Source of the DNA: Luscinia megarhynchos | Lineage: Eukaryota; Chordata; Aves; Passeriformes; Turdidae | Length of the DNA: 64,000 bases | Direction of reading: 5' to 3' | Assembly: GCA_034336665.1 (NCBI GenBank) | Contig: JAPFBE010000002.1 | Location: 6,184,146 to 6,248,145, forward strand | In this document: positions 1 to 11,747 of the stretch, piece after piece | How positions within the stretch are numbered: position 1 is the first letter of the stretch | Layout: each line of letters opens with the position of its first letter | Notes under the pieces: model-generated | Told to the model about the DNA's origin: nothing | The model's input: the letters and a program-made list of their open reading frames with translations, nothing else | The model's database searches: none | Translations under genes and position numbers: made by a program

Positions 1-1782
1 AGATTTACAGATACAAACTAGGTATTACTTTTCCTCTCCTCCTTCTATCAAATACTAAATAGTCTTTTTATTGTCCTTATGCAAATACTTTACATGCATG
101 TCCTTCAGGCTTCTCTCACAGCAATGAAAGCAATATTCTATCACATGGCCTGAGTTTCATTGAAAATACATAGGAGGAGATGTGACCCTAATTTTCTCAT
201 GTAGCAGTAGTAGCACTATATATATTCATTATTACCACATTTTGTTCTGTCTGAATGGTGGCTGTTCCAGGTCAGGCCACTACTTTAAAAGTCCATTTGT
301 AAGTTCTTCAGTGAATATGAGTGAGGTTCCAGATTTTAATAATAATGAGTATATTCATAAAATTGGATTCTTATTTAAATACTGTGGCCAAATAATAGAA
401 AGGGTGAAGTAATGATTCCTTTCCTTTCTCCAGTCCAAAAGGGAAGGTAAAAAGAAAAACAATAATCATTGACCTTGAGTGTTTCATCTCTTTTTATATT
501 ATTCATCATCAGTTTTACCAGCCCTTTTTTTCCTCGGAAATGAAGTTATATTAGCTTTCAGGGTGTAAACAGCTATGACATAAAGCTTGAACTAGCATTT
601 TCCTAGATTTTTGACTTCCAGTGATGTTAATGCTAGCAGTTTGGCTCTGGACACTGGCATATAGTTACCATTGGTACTGTGGGTGCTACTTCTCTGCCTT
701 CCTGGTTTTGTTAAGATTTGTCACAAAGCACAAGTATCCCTTCTACACCTCCTGGTATAGTATTTTATTTGGTTGTAAGGCAGTTTGTTATATGTGTAAT
801 GTTTCCCGTTGAGCCTCAAAGTAACTATAAAATTAAGATGAACCAGCCATCTAATGAGTAGGCTGGTGCTGTGTCTTCTCCTGCACCACACCTCACTGCT
901 TCCCTCCTTTTTCCCTGGGTCCCCCCTAGTCTGGCTGGAAAGAGAGAGAAGAGAGCCAAGTAACTCGTTGAGGTTCCAGGTTTGAAAGCGTTTGTCCCAA
1001 TGTCAAAGTTCAGGCAGGCTTATTTTGTCTCTGCTGATTCACATTGCAGCCACATCTGCATAGGAATCAAAGTCAATGAGCTGTCTGTGTGACTGCAGCA
1101 CCAGGGTCTAGTCAGACTCCTAAAACTCATGTAAAATTACTTAAGCAAGTGAGTAAATAACTGGTGAGTTTGACCACAGCTCAAGGCTGTCACACCAAGT
1201 CAAAATCTGCAGGAATTCTGGGGTTTGAGCAGCCTGAACCATTCATTTACGAACCAAGCCACTTGTCCCATTTTTTTTGTTTTTCTTTTCTTTTTTCTTT
1301 TTTTTTTTTTTTTTCGATTGATATATCTATCAGCAATATTTAAGGTCTGTCTCACATGGTGCTGTGAAGTGCAGCATTAGTACAATTTTGATATTTTAAT
1401 GAAAACAGCAATGTACACTTGCATGGTCTTAGAGACTACTACTTAGGGAAGTTGTAGTACACGACTAGCTTTGTTGGAACATCAGGAAAAGTGTTTTGCA
1501 GCTGATGAGCTGTCATATTTGTATTTCATGTACATTTATTGCTTTCAGAATTTCAGTGCTTATTTCAGTGCCAGTTTCAGCTATAATTACAGTGCTTCTT
1601 GCAACAAAACCAAAGGATACATCTGGTATCTGCTAAGAAAATTTAAAGTCAATATGCTACTTGATCTGATAAGGAGGGAGCCACTGTCACTCTGAAATGT
1701 TGCCTTTTCTAGTAAGTTACATATAAAAGAGTTCTTTTCAATCTTATTTAGTAGTGAGATAGTCATTATTTCTTTTTGTTAG
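1..1782. other. Intronic sequence left of first visible MED1-like exon
   Basis: The exon at 1783 begins inside a codon, so this is at least partly intron of the MED1-like gene. I looked for the preceding MED1 exon (human DVKVAHHGENP... region) and did not find it. A T-rich tract lies at 1270-1314. Nothing else is recognisable. Confidence 0.5.
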
Positions 1783-4700
1783 GATGAAGAACTATGATGC
1801 CTTTGGCAAGATTCTAGAAGACCTGTCAAATATGTATCAAATTCCAGGAAACAGGTTGCAGTTAATTTTTACTCAAGAACTTTTGAAATCCATAGCCTAA
1901 CTTTTGTTTACTTACAAAAAAATTTCTTTTCTTTTTCCCAGTGAAATGAAAGCTAAAGGATATCTTGCTTTGCAGGCCCTTGAAAAAGACCTTTATTCAA
2001 TGTCTCTTCTAGACAGGTAATTTACAGTCTATGTCTTAATCCTTTTACCTCTGTCCACACCCACTTGTTTCACTAAAAAACAAGTTAACTGATCTAATTA
2101 TAGAGCAGGATGTGGAAGGCTAATGAGTTTTCTCCCACTGGGAAGCATGAAGCCTTTGTCAGCCCCAGACATGCCAAACCAGATGATCTACTGAACTCCT
2201 GTGCTTTAACTTAGAGACTTCCTGGGAAGCTGGTTGGTTACAGAGTTGGTGTGTGTGCACTTTACCACCCATTGGGAGCAGAGTGTCTAAAAGTCAGATC
2301 TCCCTGTGGCAGAAGAGTAGGATTACAGATAGATGGGGAGCAGTTTCCTAAACCTTCTGGTAATTTTACAAGGATTTTCATTATTTTCAATAAATTGGAG
2401 TCGAGGGCAGTGCTTTCCTTCTGGATTATTGAAATATCTGCTCTGATATCTTGCCTATTAAGTTACATACACATACACCTTGGCAGGTATGGCCTCCTGT
2501 AATTTGAAACCCCCTCTTGGATTATTTTTGCAGTTTTCCCTTATGAAGCATAATAACACTATGAACTAATGTGCTGTATCCTTGCTGGTCACTGATATTT
2601 CAGTAAATATTATTTATAATTTAAACAGATTATTTGTGCCATCTCTGCTGTAAGTTAATGCATTGCGGAGTTAGTATGCAGCTATGTAAATATATGGCTA
2701 TATATATTCAGCTATATGAACACACTTGAAGTCAGAGACTGGTTCTGTTTAAGTTAGTTTAATCCAGGTTATTTCTTCATTCTTTGCTCAACTAGTTGCC
2801 ACTCTAATATTTTTGATCCTTGTCATTTCTCATAAATAGCACACCAATGTGCAACATGAAACAGCTCAGATAGAGGGTGATGTGGAAGCCCAAGTCCCAG
2901 GACTTGGTGGTGTTTTCGTGGTGGACATATTGGACATATAATCTACTTCCAAGAAAGCATTGTCTTCTTTTGATTAAGGATGGAAATTAGAAATTACATT
3001 AGCCTAGCTAGCATTGCAATGCTAGGAAACTCAGAAACACTAATTAAGATATGTTTTGAAATAGAACACAGGATCTAAACAGAGTTACTGAAGTACTTAA
3101 TGGAAAAGTAGGACACCTGGTGCCAAGAACTGGAGGTGATTTTTTTTCTTTTTTCTTTTTCTCCATTTTTTTGTCTTTTCCCTTTTCTGAATTCAAAGAA
3201 TTGTAATCAAATAACACTACTGAGTTGATCTTTATGTACAGGAAAGATCCTCTATATAAATAAAACCTGCCCTAGGGGCTTACTGTTCCTGTATTCTCAG
3301 ATAATGTACAGATATACAGAACATATATTGAATATATATGTTTTAACGATATATAGAACATATATTGAACATATGTTTTAAGTAGAGATGTACTCTACAA
3401 GGAATCCCCTCTGCCCATCTACAGTGTTGTTTTTTTCACCTTTGTGTCAAGGTACCCAACACATTTCCTCTATTGATCTGTGTAGTAACCATTATTTTTT
3501 TATTCCTCAGGAACTCCAATGAACATTGAATTTTACATTTCTCCCTATCAAGTTTTGGAAGCAGAACTAAATCATGGTAAAGCTCTTACTGTTTCAGCAG
3601 AAATAGCTAACATGAAAAGTTTTTCATTACCACCCGTTTCATTAAAGCAAAGTTAATTATTGAAAGCTCAGAAATAAAATGTAAAATTCTAGTTTAGTAC
3701 AACGGTTTTTGTGATGCACTTTAGCAGTTTTAATGTCCATCAGGAAACTACTTTCCATTTCTTGGTTGTTGATTCAGCTATTGCTGTTATCATCTTTGTG
3801 CAACTTTGGCCTTTTTGGGTGTGGTCAGTGCAGGCTTTTCGCTGCCCACACCGCTGTGGCTGTCAGTTGGACCTGACCTTCCAAGTCTTTACCATTGTAT
3901 ATGTTGCATGCATATGATTAATTTACTCTAAAGTAAGGAAAATAATGCCGTTCTCTTTCTCCCTCAGGTTCTCAGGTATGCGGAACTAAAACAGTTGTAA
4001 CTGTTGAAGGCACGGATACACTCCACAAACTGCCTCTTTCTCCATTAATTGTAGATCCTCAAGATGGAGAGAAAAAGTAAGGCTCTGGACACTTGTCAAT
4101 ACAAAAATGTATTTACAAGACACTGGCACTGACTTCAGCAGAACTTTAATTTAGCCTCGGCTGAAACTGGAAGTTCTGGGGTTTCTTATGGCTTTATGCT
4201 CCAGAGCTATACCCTCTGTAATCTGTGGCTATTATGGTTTTCCCAAATTGACTGCAAAAGTATTGTGTTCATATTTAGCTATGTCAGTTGCATTGAACTA
4301 TGAGTTTATTTATAGATTTGAAGCAAGAAAGAGCCACTGGAACAATATTACTGAACTTCCTAGTATTCAACAAGCAAGTCCTTCATAGATTCACAGTAAA
4401 GAAAGCATATACTGAAATATACTAGACCAAAAATACACAAAATAGTTTGTCATCTCACTATGGGTACTGACACCTTATCTTTTCTACCTCAGTACTGTCT
4501 GGAGGGAAAGTCTGAAGCAATTTTCCGAACTAAAATACTTTAGAATTATTAGTAAAAAATATCACTCAGTTTCTATGTCTCACTTTTCCTGTCAGTTTTC
4601 ACATTAATCATGTTTTAAACTATTAAAGTTGCATTTATAAAGGAAAACATTTCTCAAGTCAGAAAATGTATGGAACATAGTAAAATGCTAGGGACCTGAA

Positions 4701-7700
4701 AGTGGTCTTGCACTTAAGAGTCCTTGTTATGACAATTTCTGTACAAAAAACTTTCATTCTGACTTCTTTTTCCTAGCAGCCCTGCTTTTTTGCAGCTGAC
4801 TGATGAACTCAGCATGGATTTGCCAGCTTTTTTTGTTCTGAAGTTTCATCAGCCTGTTCCAATGTCTTCATGCAGTATTGAAGAGATACAGAGGCTCACA
4901 GGCATGTTATAATGGTTTTTTAAGACTAAGTAACTCTGTGACTATGCATTGCTTATTTGCTTTTTACTTCCCTGTGTTAATGTTGTAAGAAGTTGCTTCT
5001 GGGGCAGAACATATTCTGTTCTACCAGTCCAAGTGTAACATTTAACAACCAGTGCAAAACACAGAAGTTCTAAGAAAGATACGACAATTACAGGCAAAGT
5101 TAAACATTCTACCTCAAATTCCCAATAGCAAAAATAGGGGAATAAGAAAGGAAATCAGTATTTTTGTCTTTTCAAAACATTTAGTTTGTTTTTAATAGTA
5201 GCTTTCATAATCTACTGCCATAACCTAATTGCTAATAAAAATAATGACCTGATTTCAGGAATTCAGATTTCTGGCTTGAAACAAGCTCCACTGTATGAGC
5301 TAATTGTTCAGTCTACTCTTAAAGAAAAATGCAGTAAAGACTTGTCTACAAATGAATACTGCTTCTTTGTGGTAAGTATAGCATGCATTTGACACACAGT
5401 GAATTACCATTTCCCCATAAGCAAGCAATGTAGGTTTCCCAGAATTCCAACAAAAGTGCTCTTTAGGAAACAGTACAATTTACAAAGCAGTATTAGATCC
5501 TTTCATGTAAGTGATTTTCTCATCCTCATTAATGAAACACTGTGTGCTTGGCTGCTGAATTCTTACTAATTTGTCTGTGTGTAACCCAAATATTAACTCT
5601 CCTAAAAATTGCTCAGAACTTTATAATTAATGCCTTAAAAAGAAGGAACCTTATTGGCTAGTATGAGGAGCAAGTCCCAATAAGGTATTTTTGAAGATCT
5701 TTATCATGCTGCATATCACACTGTTTTAACAAAAGGGATTTCTTAATTAGATAACACTTGGACTATTGATTCCTTTTAAAGGGACTGGCAGGAAGAAAAA
5801 TATAAAGTGTCACAACATTGATGCCAACTGCTATCTAGAGACAAAGATGTTTAACTGAAGAAGGCTTTCTTTCTGCATTGTTGAAATACAGTTGCTTAGG
5901 CTGCATTAGATGTAAAGTTTTAGAATAGAAAGTTGTGGCTAAGGCCTTCTCCCAAACTTATGTACATGGCAACTACAAGACAAGCTTCAAAGACCTACTT
6001 TTTTTTTGCTAGGAAACATTAATTTTGCAATTCATGGCAGCAAAAGAAGAGGGCACATATTTTCTGTTCTACTAGTAGTGTTCGTAGAGCCCATTGCCTG
6101 CTTAGTTCATGGACTTGAGGTGGTGGTACAGAAGGTAGTAGTAAATTCACACCATGCTAAAATAATGTTTGGCAAAGCTCTTCTCTTCTGTAAGATGGAA
6201 TTAATCTTTCAGTTCTATTAAATGCACACAAAAGGCTCTGTAACTTTTCAACAGTTCCCTAAAATATTTGTACTTGGTGGGAGATTTTACTTCTGAGTTT
6301 AAAGATTTTATTTCTAGAATTACTAAATTAATTCTAACTTTGAAATTAGTGTAGGGGAAGTCCTTTTGATCCAGGAACACACAAGGAAAAGCTGTTCAGT
6401 TCCCATTTGACCTCCTGAAGTGGTTAACATAATAGTGCACTTCTTATTTTGTCATAGAATCACTGTTAACTTGGACAGGTGGTAAATTTTTCTTTCTATT
6501 TCCTCCTCATCTTCAAGTGAATCATCAGCAGATATTCCAGCCAAACATACCACTCCAAAAAAAAAAAGTAGAAGTGATGGAGGCTGGAACAACACCTGAT
6601 GTCCAGAAGAGATTTCCAGCAAAACTGCTATCCTGTTTGTGCAACTATCAAGCACCATTACTATGATATTATTATCTTAGTCACTAACATTTTTATAGTC
6701 TATAGGGATCTGAAAAGTACTTGGAAGAACTGGTGATACTTGAACTCCTGATCACTTGGCTCTGGGTGTATCTGCCTAATTTGGATGTATTTGGGAGGGA
6801 GAGTGGATCTCATTTAGTTTCCTCTAAGGATTTTACTAGAAATACAGAGTTATAATGGACATGCTAGAAATGTATCTTTCAAAAATATTTTTGTTGTAGA
6901 TTGCCTGATTACAGTTGCCTAATAATATCAAGCTTTACTTTCCTGTTTTCAGTCCTTGAAATATCACCTATTTGTTCCTTAGTCTCTTCCAGATTGTCCA
7001 AAGCACTGTTACTTCATAAACAAGGGTTCAGAGAAATCAGATTTAGCAGGAGCCTTGGTCAGTAAAGTCCCATTTAGCCATCCAAAGTGTGTGCCTGGCG
7101 TAATAGAGATTCTTCGACATCAAATGGCATATAACACTCTTATTAGTAGCTGTGTCTCTGAGAAGTATATAAATGAGGGTAAGTTGTGTGGCTGCAAGTG
7201 ATGGCACAGTATTAGAGACAAACTGGTTTCTAAGTTGGGTGTTGACAGATTTTACTGCTCCCTTGCCAAAACTGTCCTTATAAACTTAACACTGACAAAC
7301 TTAACTATGATAAACTTAGCACTGTATTGGTTTCCTTTTTTTAATTCTATGCTCATTCTATGCATGTAAACTAAGTTGTCAAAGTAATGAATGATTGGAG
7401 TATTGTATCAATATTTTTTAAATTCTGGCATGTAATTCAGCCAGAAAAGTCTAACTTCAATGGTGGATATCACTAAACAGTAATTTTATTTCTAGATGAT
7501 TCAGAACTGCTTTACTTTGAAGTGGTACCACACAAGAACACCAGCTTTTCTGTCTTTTTCCTTCATCCTGTGAAAGAGAATTTAGCCTGTGGTATGTGTG
7601 GAATAATTACTACTGTCCTCTTTACTTGAGTTGACAAGGGACTTGTTTCTATCTAGACTCTTGCACTATGCTTCTCAGTTACAAACATTGTAAGGACCAC

Positions 7701-9462
7701 TCAACAGTGTGCAGCCTATGAAAAACACAAAGTGCATACACTTGTGTATCAACTGCTTACTAGAAGGTGTTTTGTACACAAGAATAATACAGAAAGTAAA
7801 TTTTCAAGTCCTATTTTGTCTGGCCTGCATTTAATTAAAAAATTTTATCTTCCACTATTTCTGATTTGACTATATTAAGGAAAAGCAAGTCATGCAATTA
7901 CTGCAAACCTCCTTCCACTGTCTTCAGTCTTACATCTCTTCAAGCATCAAAATGATGGTTTTCAATGTTTGTAAGTATTTAAAAATGAACATTTTTCTGT
8001 TCTGTTCTTTCTCAGTGGTAATAGATGTTATAACCTCTAGAGAAGTCCAATGTCACCTTCATTTAAATCCTGAAGACCCAACTCTAAATTCTAGCGATGG
8101 CTTCATAGCAAGAGTTGTGAAACGGTAAGTACTTTTATTTTATGACTTGGAATGAACACCAGAGGTCCATTTAATGGAAATATCATGCGCATTCATAGTG
8201 CCATAAACTCAGCAACTGGAAAACTTCACTCTAGTAAAATGCTGTAATACAATACTGGGAATATGTTACTTTAGTGTCTTAAGTATGTCTTTCAAAAAGT
8301 TTAAACATAAACAGTGATGAAGTGTTTCTAGTAGAAAGCACGTGGAAGCAGGGAAAGACTTGAGTGAAGAGTTTTACCTTTTATAAAGATGTTTTTCTTA
8401 AGACTCTAGCTGATGACAGTGTCATGTCTAGCATAACTTAGAATAGCACGGAAAGGTCTTTTTACACATCTTCTTAATAGCAATCAGTCCTTCTCTTCAG
8501 AAAGTGAGTTGTATATGGCATGTCTACAACACTGTCTCTGGCATGCATTCTGAACAAATTCTAAGGCAGCAAGTTGTTGTGATAAATGGACATAGGCTAG
8601 ACAAACTGATTCAGAACATGGTCTAAGAGCACTAATTGATTTGGTGTAAGGTAGTATACAAGTATTGTCTGTTTGATGACAACAAACTCAATGCAGGTAG
8701 GATTTTGAACCTGATTTTAAACCAGGTACTATTTTTGGAACCAGGTTAAGAGTGTGAAAAAAACTTCAGTATAGAAAGTGTTTTAGAAAAGACACGTTAT
8801 GTACCTACCTATGTACACAAAACATGAAGGTTACAATCATAAAACTGAACAAGAATGAATATATTTCAATATTCTTAGTTTTGATTTTGCACTAGAAGCA
8901 CCTTTGGGATTTTTTTTTTTTTACCAGACCCTCCTACTCTTTCAGTTAAAGCTTCTTTGCACACCTAACTTCAAAGATTCAGCACTAGATTTCAGTGTGT
9001 CAACATATATTTCTGGTACAGCACATGTAGTTTATATTATGGTTACCATGTAACACCAGGTTGTACAAGACAAAAACAGAAAGGAAGTTATGCTGGTTTT
9101 CATTCAGGTGTCAGCCAGTTTAAAAAACAGAACTACTTTAAAGAATGGATGAAGTCTGTAGTAGTGAGTAAAGTGTCATTTCCTCCTGCAGTTGCATGTC
9201 AGTCCCAGTTGTCATGAGAGCTGTTTTCAGGAACGCTGCCAAGGTGAAAGCTGACAGTGAAACACAAGACATGGACAGAGAACAACAACCTGAGCCACAA
9301 TCAGAGCACACTACAGATTCTAACAGTGTCAAAGAAAGCCTTTCTGGGGCTGGTGAGCAAGACTGGGTAGTGACAGATAAGCCAAACAATACAGATAGCA
9401 CAGAAGAAAATATCTCTACAGCCAAACTGGAAAGTCTGGGTGATAACATGGAAAAAAAGTAA
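1783..9462 (+). CDS. MED1L: MED1-like Mediator subunit 1 paralogue (3' part, 11 exons)
   Basis: This gene encodes a protein related to Mediator subunit 1, part of the nuclear complex that links transcription factors to RNA polymerase II. Coding exons: 1783-1854, 1942-2016, 3083-3135, 3511-3576, 3968-4076, 4777-4901, 5259-5371, 6983-7178, 7496-7591, 8016-8124 and 9192-9462. All phases join without a stop and give 427 residues plus TAA. The first base completes a codon from an exon left of the window, so the N-terminal part (roughly 170 residues in human MED1) is missing. Matches to the MED1 core include APLYELI, HCYFINK, RHQMAYNTLISSCV, FSVFFLHPV and RCMSVPVVMRA (human RCMSIPVTMRA). After that core only about 75 polar, acidic residues follow (339-427 is the last exon). 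The roughly 1000-residue MED1 tail and its LxxLL boxes are absent. The intron after 4901 begins GC. Family assignment is firm; the symbol is inferred from the short MED1-like form. Confidence 0.88.
3083..3135 (+). other. Small 53-bp MED1-like exon with weak acceptor
   Basis: The frame reads VTEVLNGKVGHLVPRTGG. It aligns with human MED1 HGSVGYLTPRSGG and fits the phase of both neighbours (one base in, one base out). The donor is GGAG|GTGATT. The acceptor CTAAACAG has almost no polypyrimidine tract, so inclusion may depend on an enhancer or be variable. The protein here is several residues shorter than in human MED1. Confidence 0.75.
3311..3382. repeat. 37-bp tandem duplication in MED1-like intron
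   Basis: Two adjacent units begin at 3311 (GATATACAGAACATATATTG) and 3348 (GATATATAGAACATATATTG), each running on to ATATGTTTTAA. The second copy is about 2 bp shorter. It lies 130-250 bases upstream of the exon at 3511. Confidence 0.75.
4902..5258 (+). other. GC-AG intron of MED1-like
   Basis: The reading frame requires the exon to end with ACA G at 4901 and resume with GA ATT at 5259, joining Thr-Gly-Ile. The base pair after the exon is GC (GCATGT), not GT. The acceptor ATTTCAG at 5258 is normal. The nearest GT (in ATGTTA) would break the frame. GC-AG introns are a known minority class spliced by the major spliceosome. Confidence 0.65.
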
Positions 9463-10385
9463 CTCCTCACTATGCACCAAAACTTTGTGGAGGAAAGTAA
9501 TTCCACAGCCAGTATAGAAGCTGATAAAAGAAAACTGATGGTTTTATAAGGAAAAACAAAGTCTACTTAGTAATTTGTGAATGGTATCTCCTCTTTGCAA
9601 ACTTTTAAATATGGGAAAGTAATTCCCTTGAATCTACATTTTTAAACATCCAAATCTGTCAAGTCTAACACTGTTCTATTAATCTTTGTCTTGTTACTGA
9701 AAACGTCAAAAATTGTTGTGGTAAATAAGATTCCCTCTAACACTCTTTTTTATTGTTAGAAGGTAAGGCATTACTTCATTCTTGGTCAAGAGATATTCAT
9801 GGCTGACAAAGTTCCAGCCTCAACGCTGACCCCGATACAAAACTTTTTTGCTTATTTATGCATTTTTAGTGAACAAAGACATTATATAATTCTCTTCATT
9901 AATTAGTATTCTATCCCCTCTTAGTTATTGATTTCTTTCTCTTCATGCTAATCCCACATCCTTTATTCCTTATCTTTTTCTCAGACAGTCTCCAACTTTG
10001 CAGGCCCTGATTTCCTCAGGATTTCTGGTTACTCTAATGTCTTCGAATGGCCATAAATGTAAGACCCCAAATGCCCAATCTTGAAATTCCTTTGGCGTTG
10101 TTTAATGAAGACTGTCAGGTTTCATTTTAACAAACTTAAGGTTTCAGTGATTTACTGATCAAAGTAGGTATGTGAAGAAACTTTAATGGTGTTAGCTAAA
10201 AGTGGGTACTGTTAAAACAACTAATTAAAAATTAGTTAGGAAAGTTATATAACTTCCAACACTGCATCCTTTTCTACCAGAATATGGAAAAAAAATCTGT
10301 CTAAAATACATGATACAGTCTATGTCACACCACAGGCATTTGAAGAAAAGTAAAGTTTATCCATGTCAACATTATGCTAAATAAA
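9463..10385 (+). other. Probable 3' UTR of MED1-like
   Basis: AT-rich sequence follows the TAA stop with no further splice-linked coding potential. The first good poly(A) hexamer, AATAAA, is at 10380-10385, so the last exon may extend to about 10.4 kb. No transcript evidence is available, and the end could lie elsewhere. Confidence 0.4.
10380..10385 (+). terminator. Candidate poly(A) signal of MED1-like
   Basis: AATAAA hexamer about 920 bases after the stop codon, in AT-rich sequence. It is the first canonical hexamer on this strand that I noticed after the stop. Confidence 0.35.
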
Positions 10386-11383
10386 TTGAGAAAAAGTTAC
10401 TTGAATGATTTTTGTACATACAATTAAATAATATATATAATTAATGTAGATACCCCTCTTTGTCCACTATTTCATAAATGCATTCAATGCACGACTCTTA
10501 CCCCACCCCTAAAGCAGAAATGATACTGAAATGAAACCAAACTTATGGTCTGTCAACTCTGACAGGTAACAGTCTTTAGTAAGAATGTTGTAAACTCAAG
10601 GATTTGAAAAACAAGAAATTTTTGCCTTAGATTTTTTTCTTGCCTAATGTATGAAATGGTTTTGTGATTTTTTATTAAATTATAGTTTACTGTTCAAAAT
10701 CTTACTTTGGCCTATCTCTAGACTTTCTTTGTCTCCAACATGAAGGCGTTACAAGAAACTTCCAACAACTAAACTGCTAACTTACTATAAATCAGTTTAA
10801 TTAATGTAAAACAGAGGCATTCACAAAGAAAAAACTTCCTGAGCAATTTACAGCTACAGGTAAGGGAAGCAATGAGCAAGCAAGTTAAATATAGAAGTTA
10901 CCAAAATACGAAATAATCAAAAATAGGCATGTGTGGCTGATGTGTTTCTAAGAGGTAGTGAATAAGCTTGGCTTCCTTGAAGATTTTGAGAAAAACATTA
11001 CTGGAATGTGGTAAAGAGTTCAGGCTAGATGGACTGACAAAATAAATACAAAAATAACACAAGGATGTTCATTAGACTGGAAGCATGCTTAGTGTGGTCT
11101 AACATGGCAAGAGTAGATGTCTAAGTGGAATTGTCACCAATTCTGCATTTGAAGAAAATGGTGTGTTTTCAGCAAAAGTAATAAATGTAACAATGTAAGG
11201 AGGGAAAAACAGAGCATTGCATCATGGGTACAAAAGATAACACAATGAATTTGACAAAAGGTGACTAGAAAGTCGCAGCACTCCAGGAATCATATCAGCA
11301 TATCATGTTCTATTTTGCACACAGCATATCATCAACAACAGCTTATTCTGCAAAAACACTGACCATTTCCATAACACTACACA

Positions 11384-11747
11384 TTTATTCTTTTGATATT
11401 GGAGGGGATCAACTTAAAAGGGCTATTTAACGGACCCACTTCATTTCCAAACTGCTGCCAAGAAAAAAATAAGGGTGAGATGGGAGCTCCTGACACAAAA
11501 CAGAAACATGTTTAGTAACTCTTTGTAAAGCTTTGAAGTCATTGCCTCTCTCTAAATATTACCTTTAAGATTGAAAGTAAAGAGTTTTGCCAGGAGCCAA
11601 AATCTTGATTAAAATTTACTAAAATTACTTCTACTGTACAGCACCAAAATCATATCTTCCTAAAACAAAAGCATCAGCCTGTACATGGCCCACAAACTAA
11701 TAAACAAAACCAGCTGTGATAGTTTTAAGTACCATGAGACAGAAAAA
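11384..11747 (-). other. Probable YAE1 3' UTR with poly(A) signal
   Basis: The minus strand downstream of the YAE1 stop carries AATAAA (TTTATT on the plus strand at 11384-11389), about 360 bases after the stop. It is a reasonable 3' end, but other hexamers exist further left, for example near 10.67 kb. The MED1-like and YAE1 ends would then be about 1 kb apart. Confidence 0.4.

Noticed and set aside
2104..2180. Frame reading MWKANEFSPTGKHEAFVSPRH, which resembles human MED1 WKATN...LTPR
   Set aside because: No in-phase donor follows, and the exon at 3083-3135 gives a better MED1 match (GHLVPRTGG) with correct phases on both sides.
9138..9506. 122-codon minus-strand open frame
   Set aside because: It lies antisense to the last coding exon of the MED1-like gene and has no family match.
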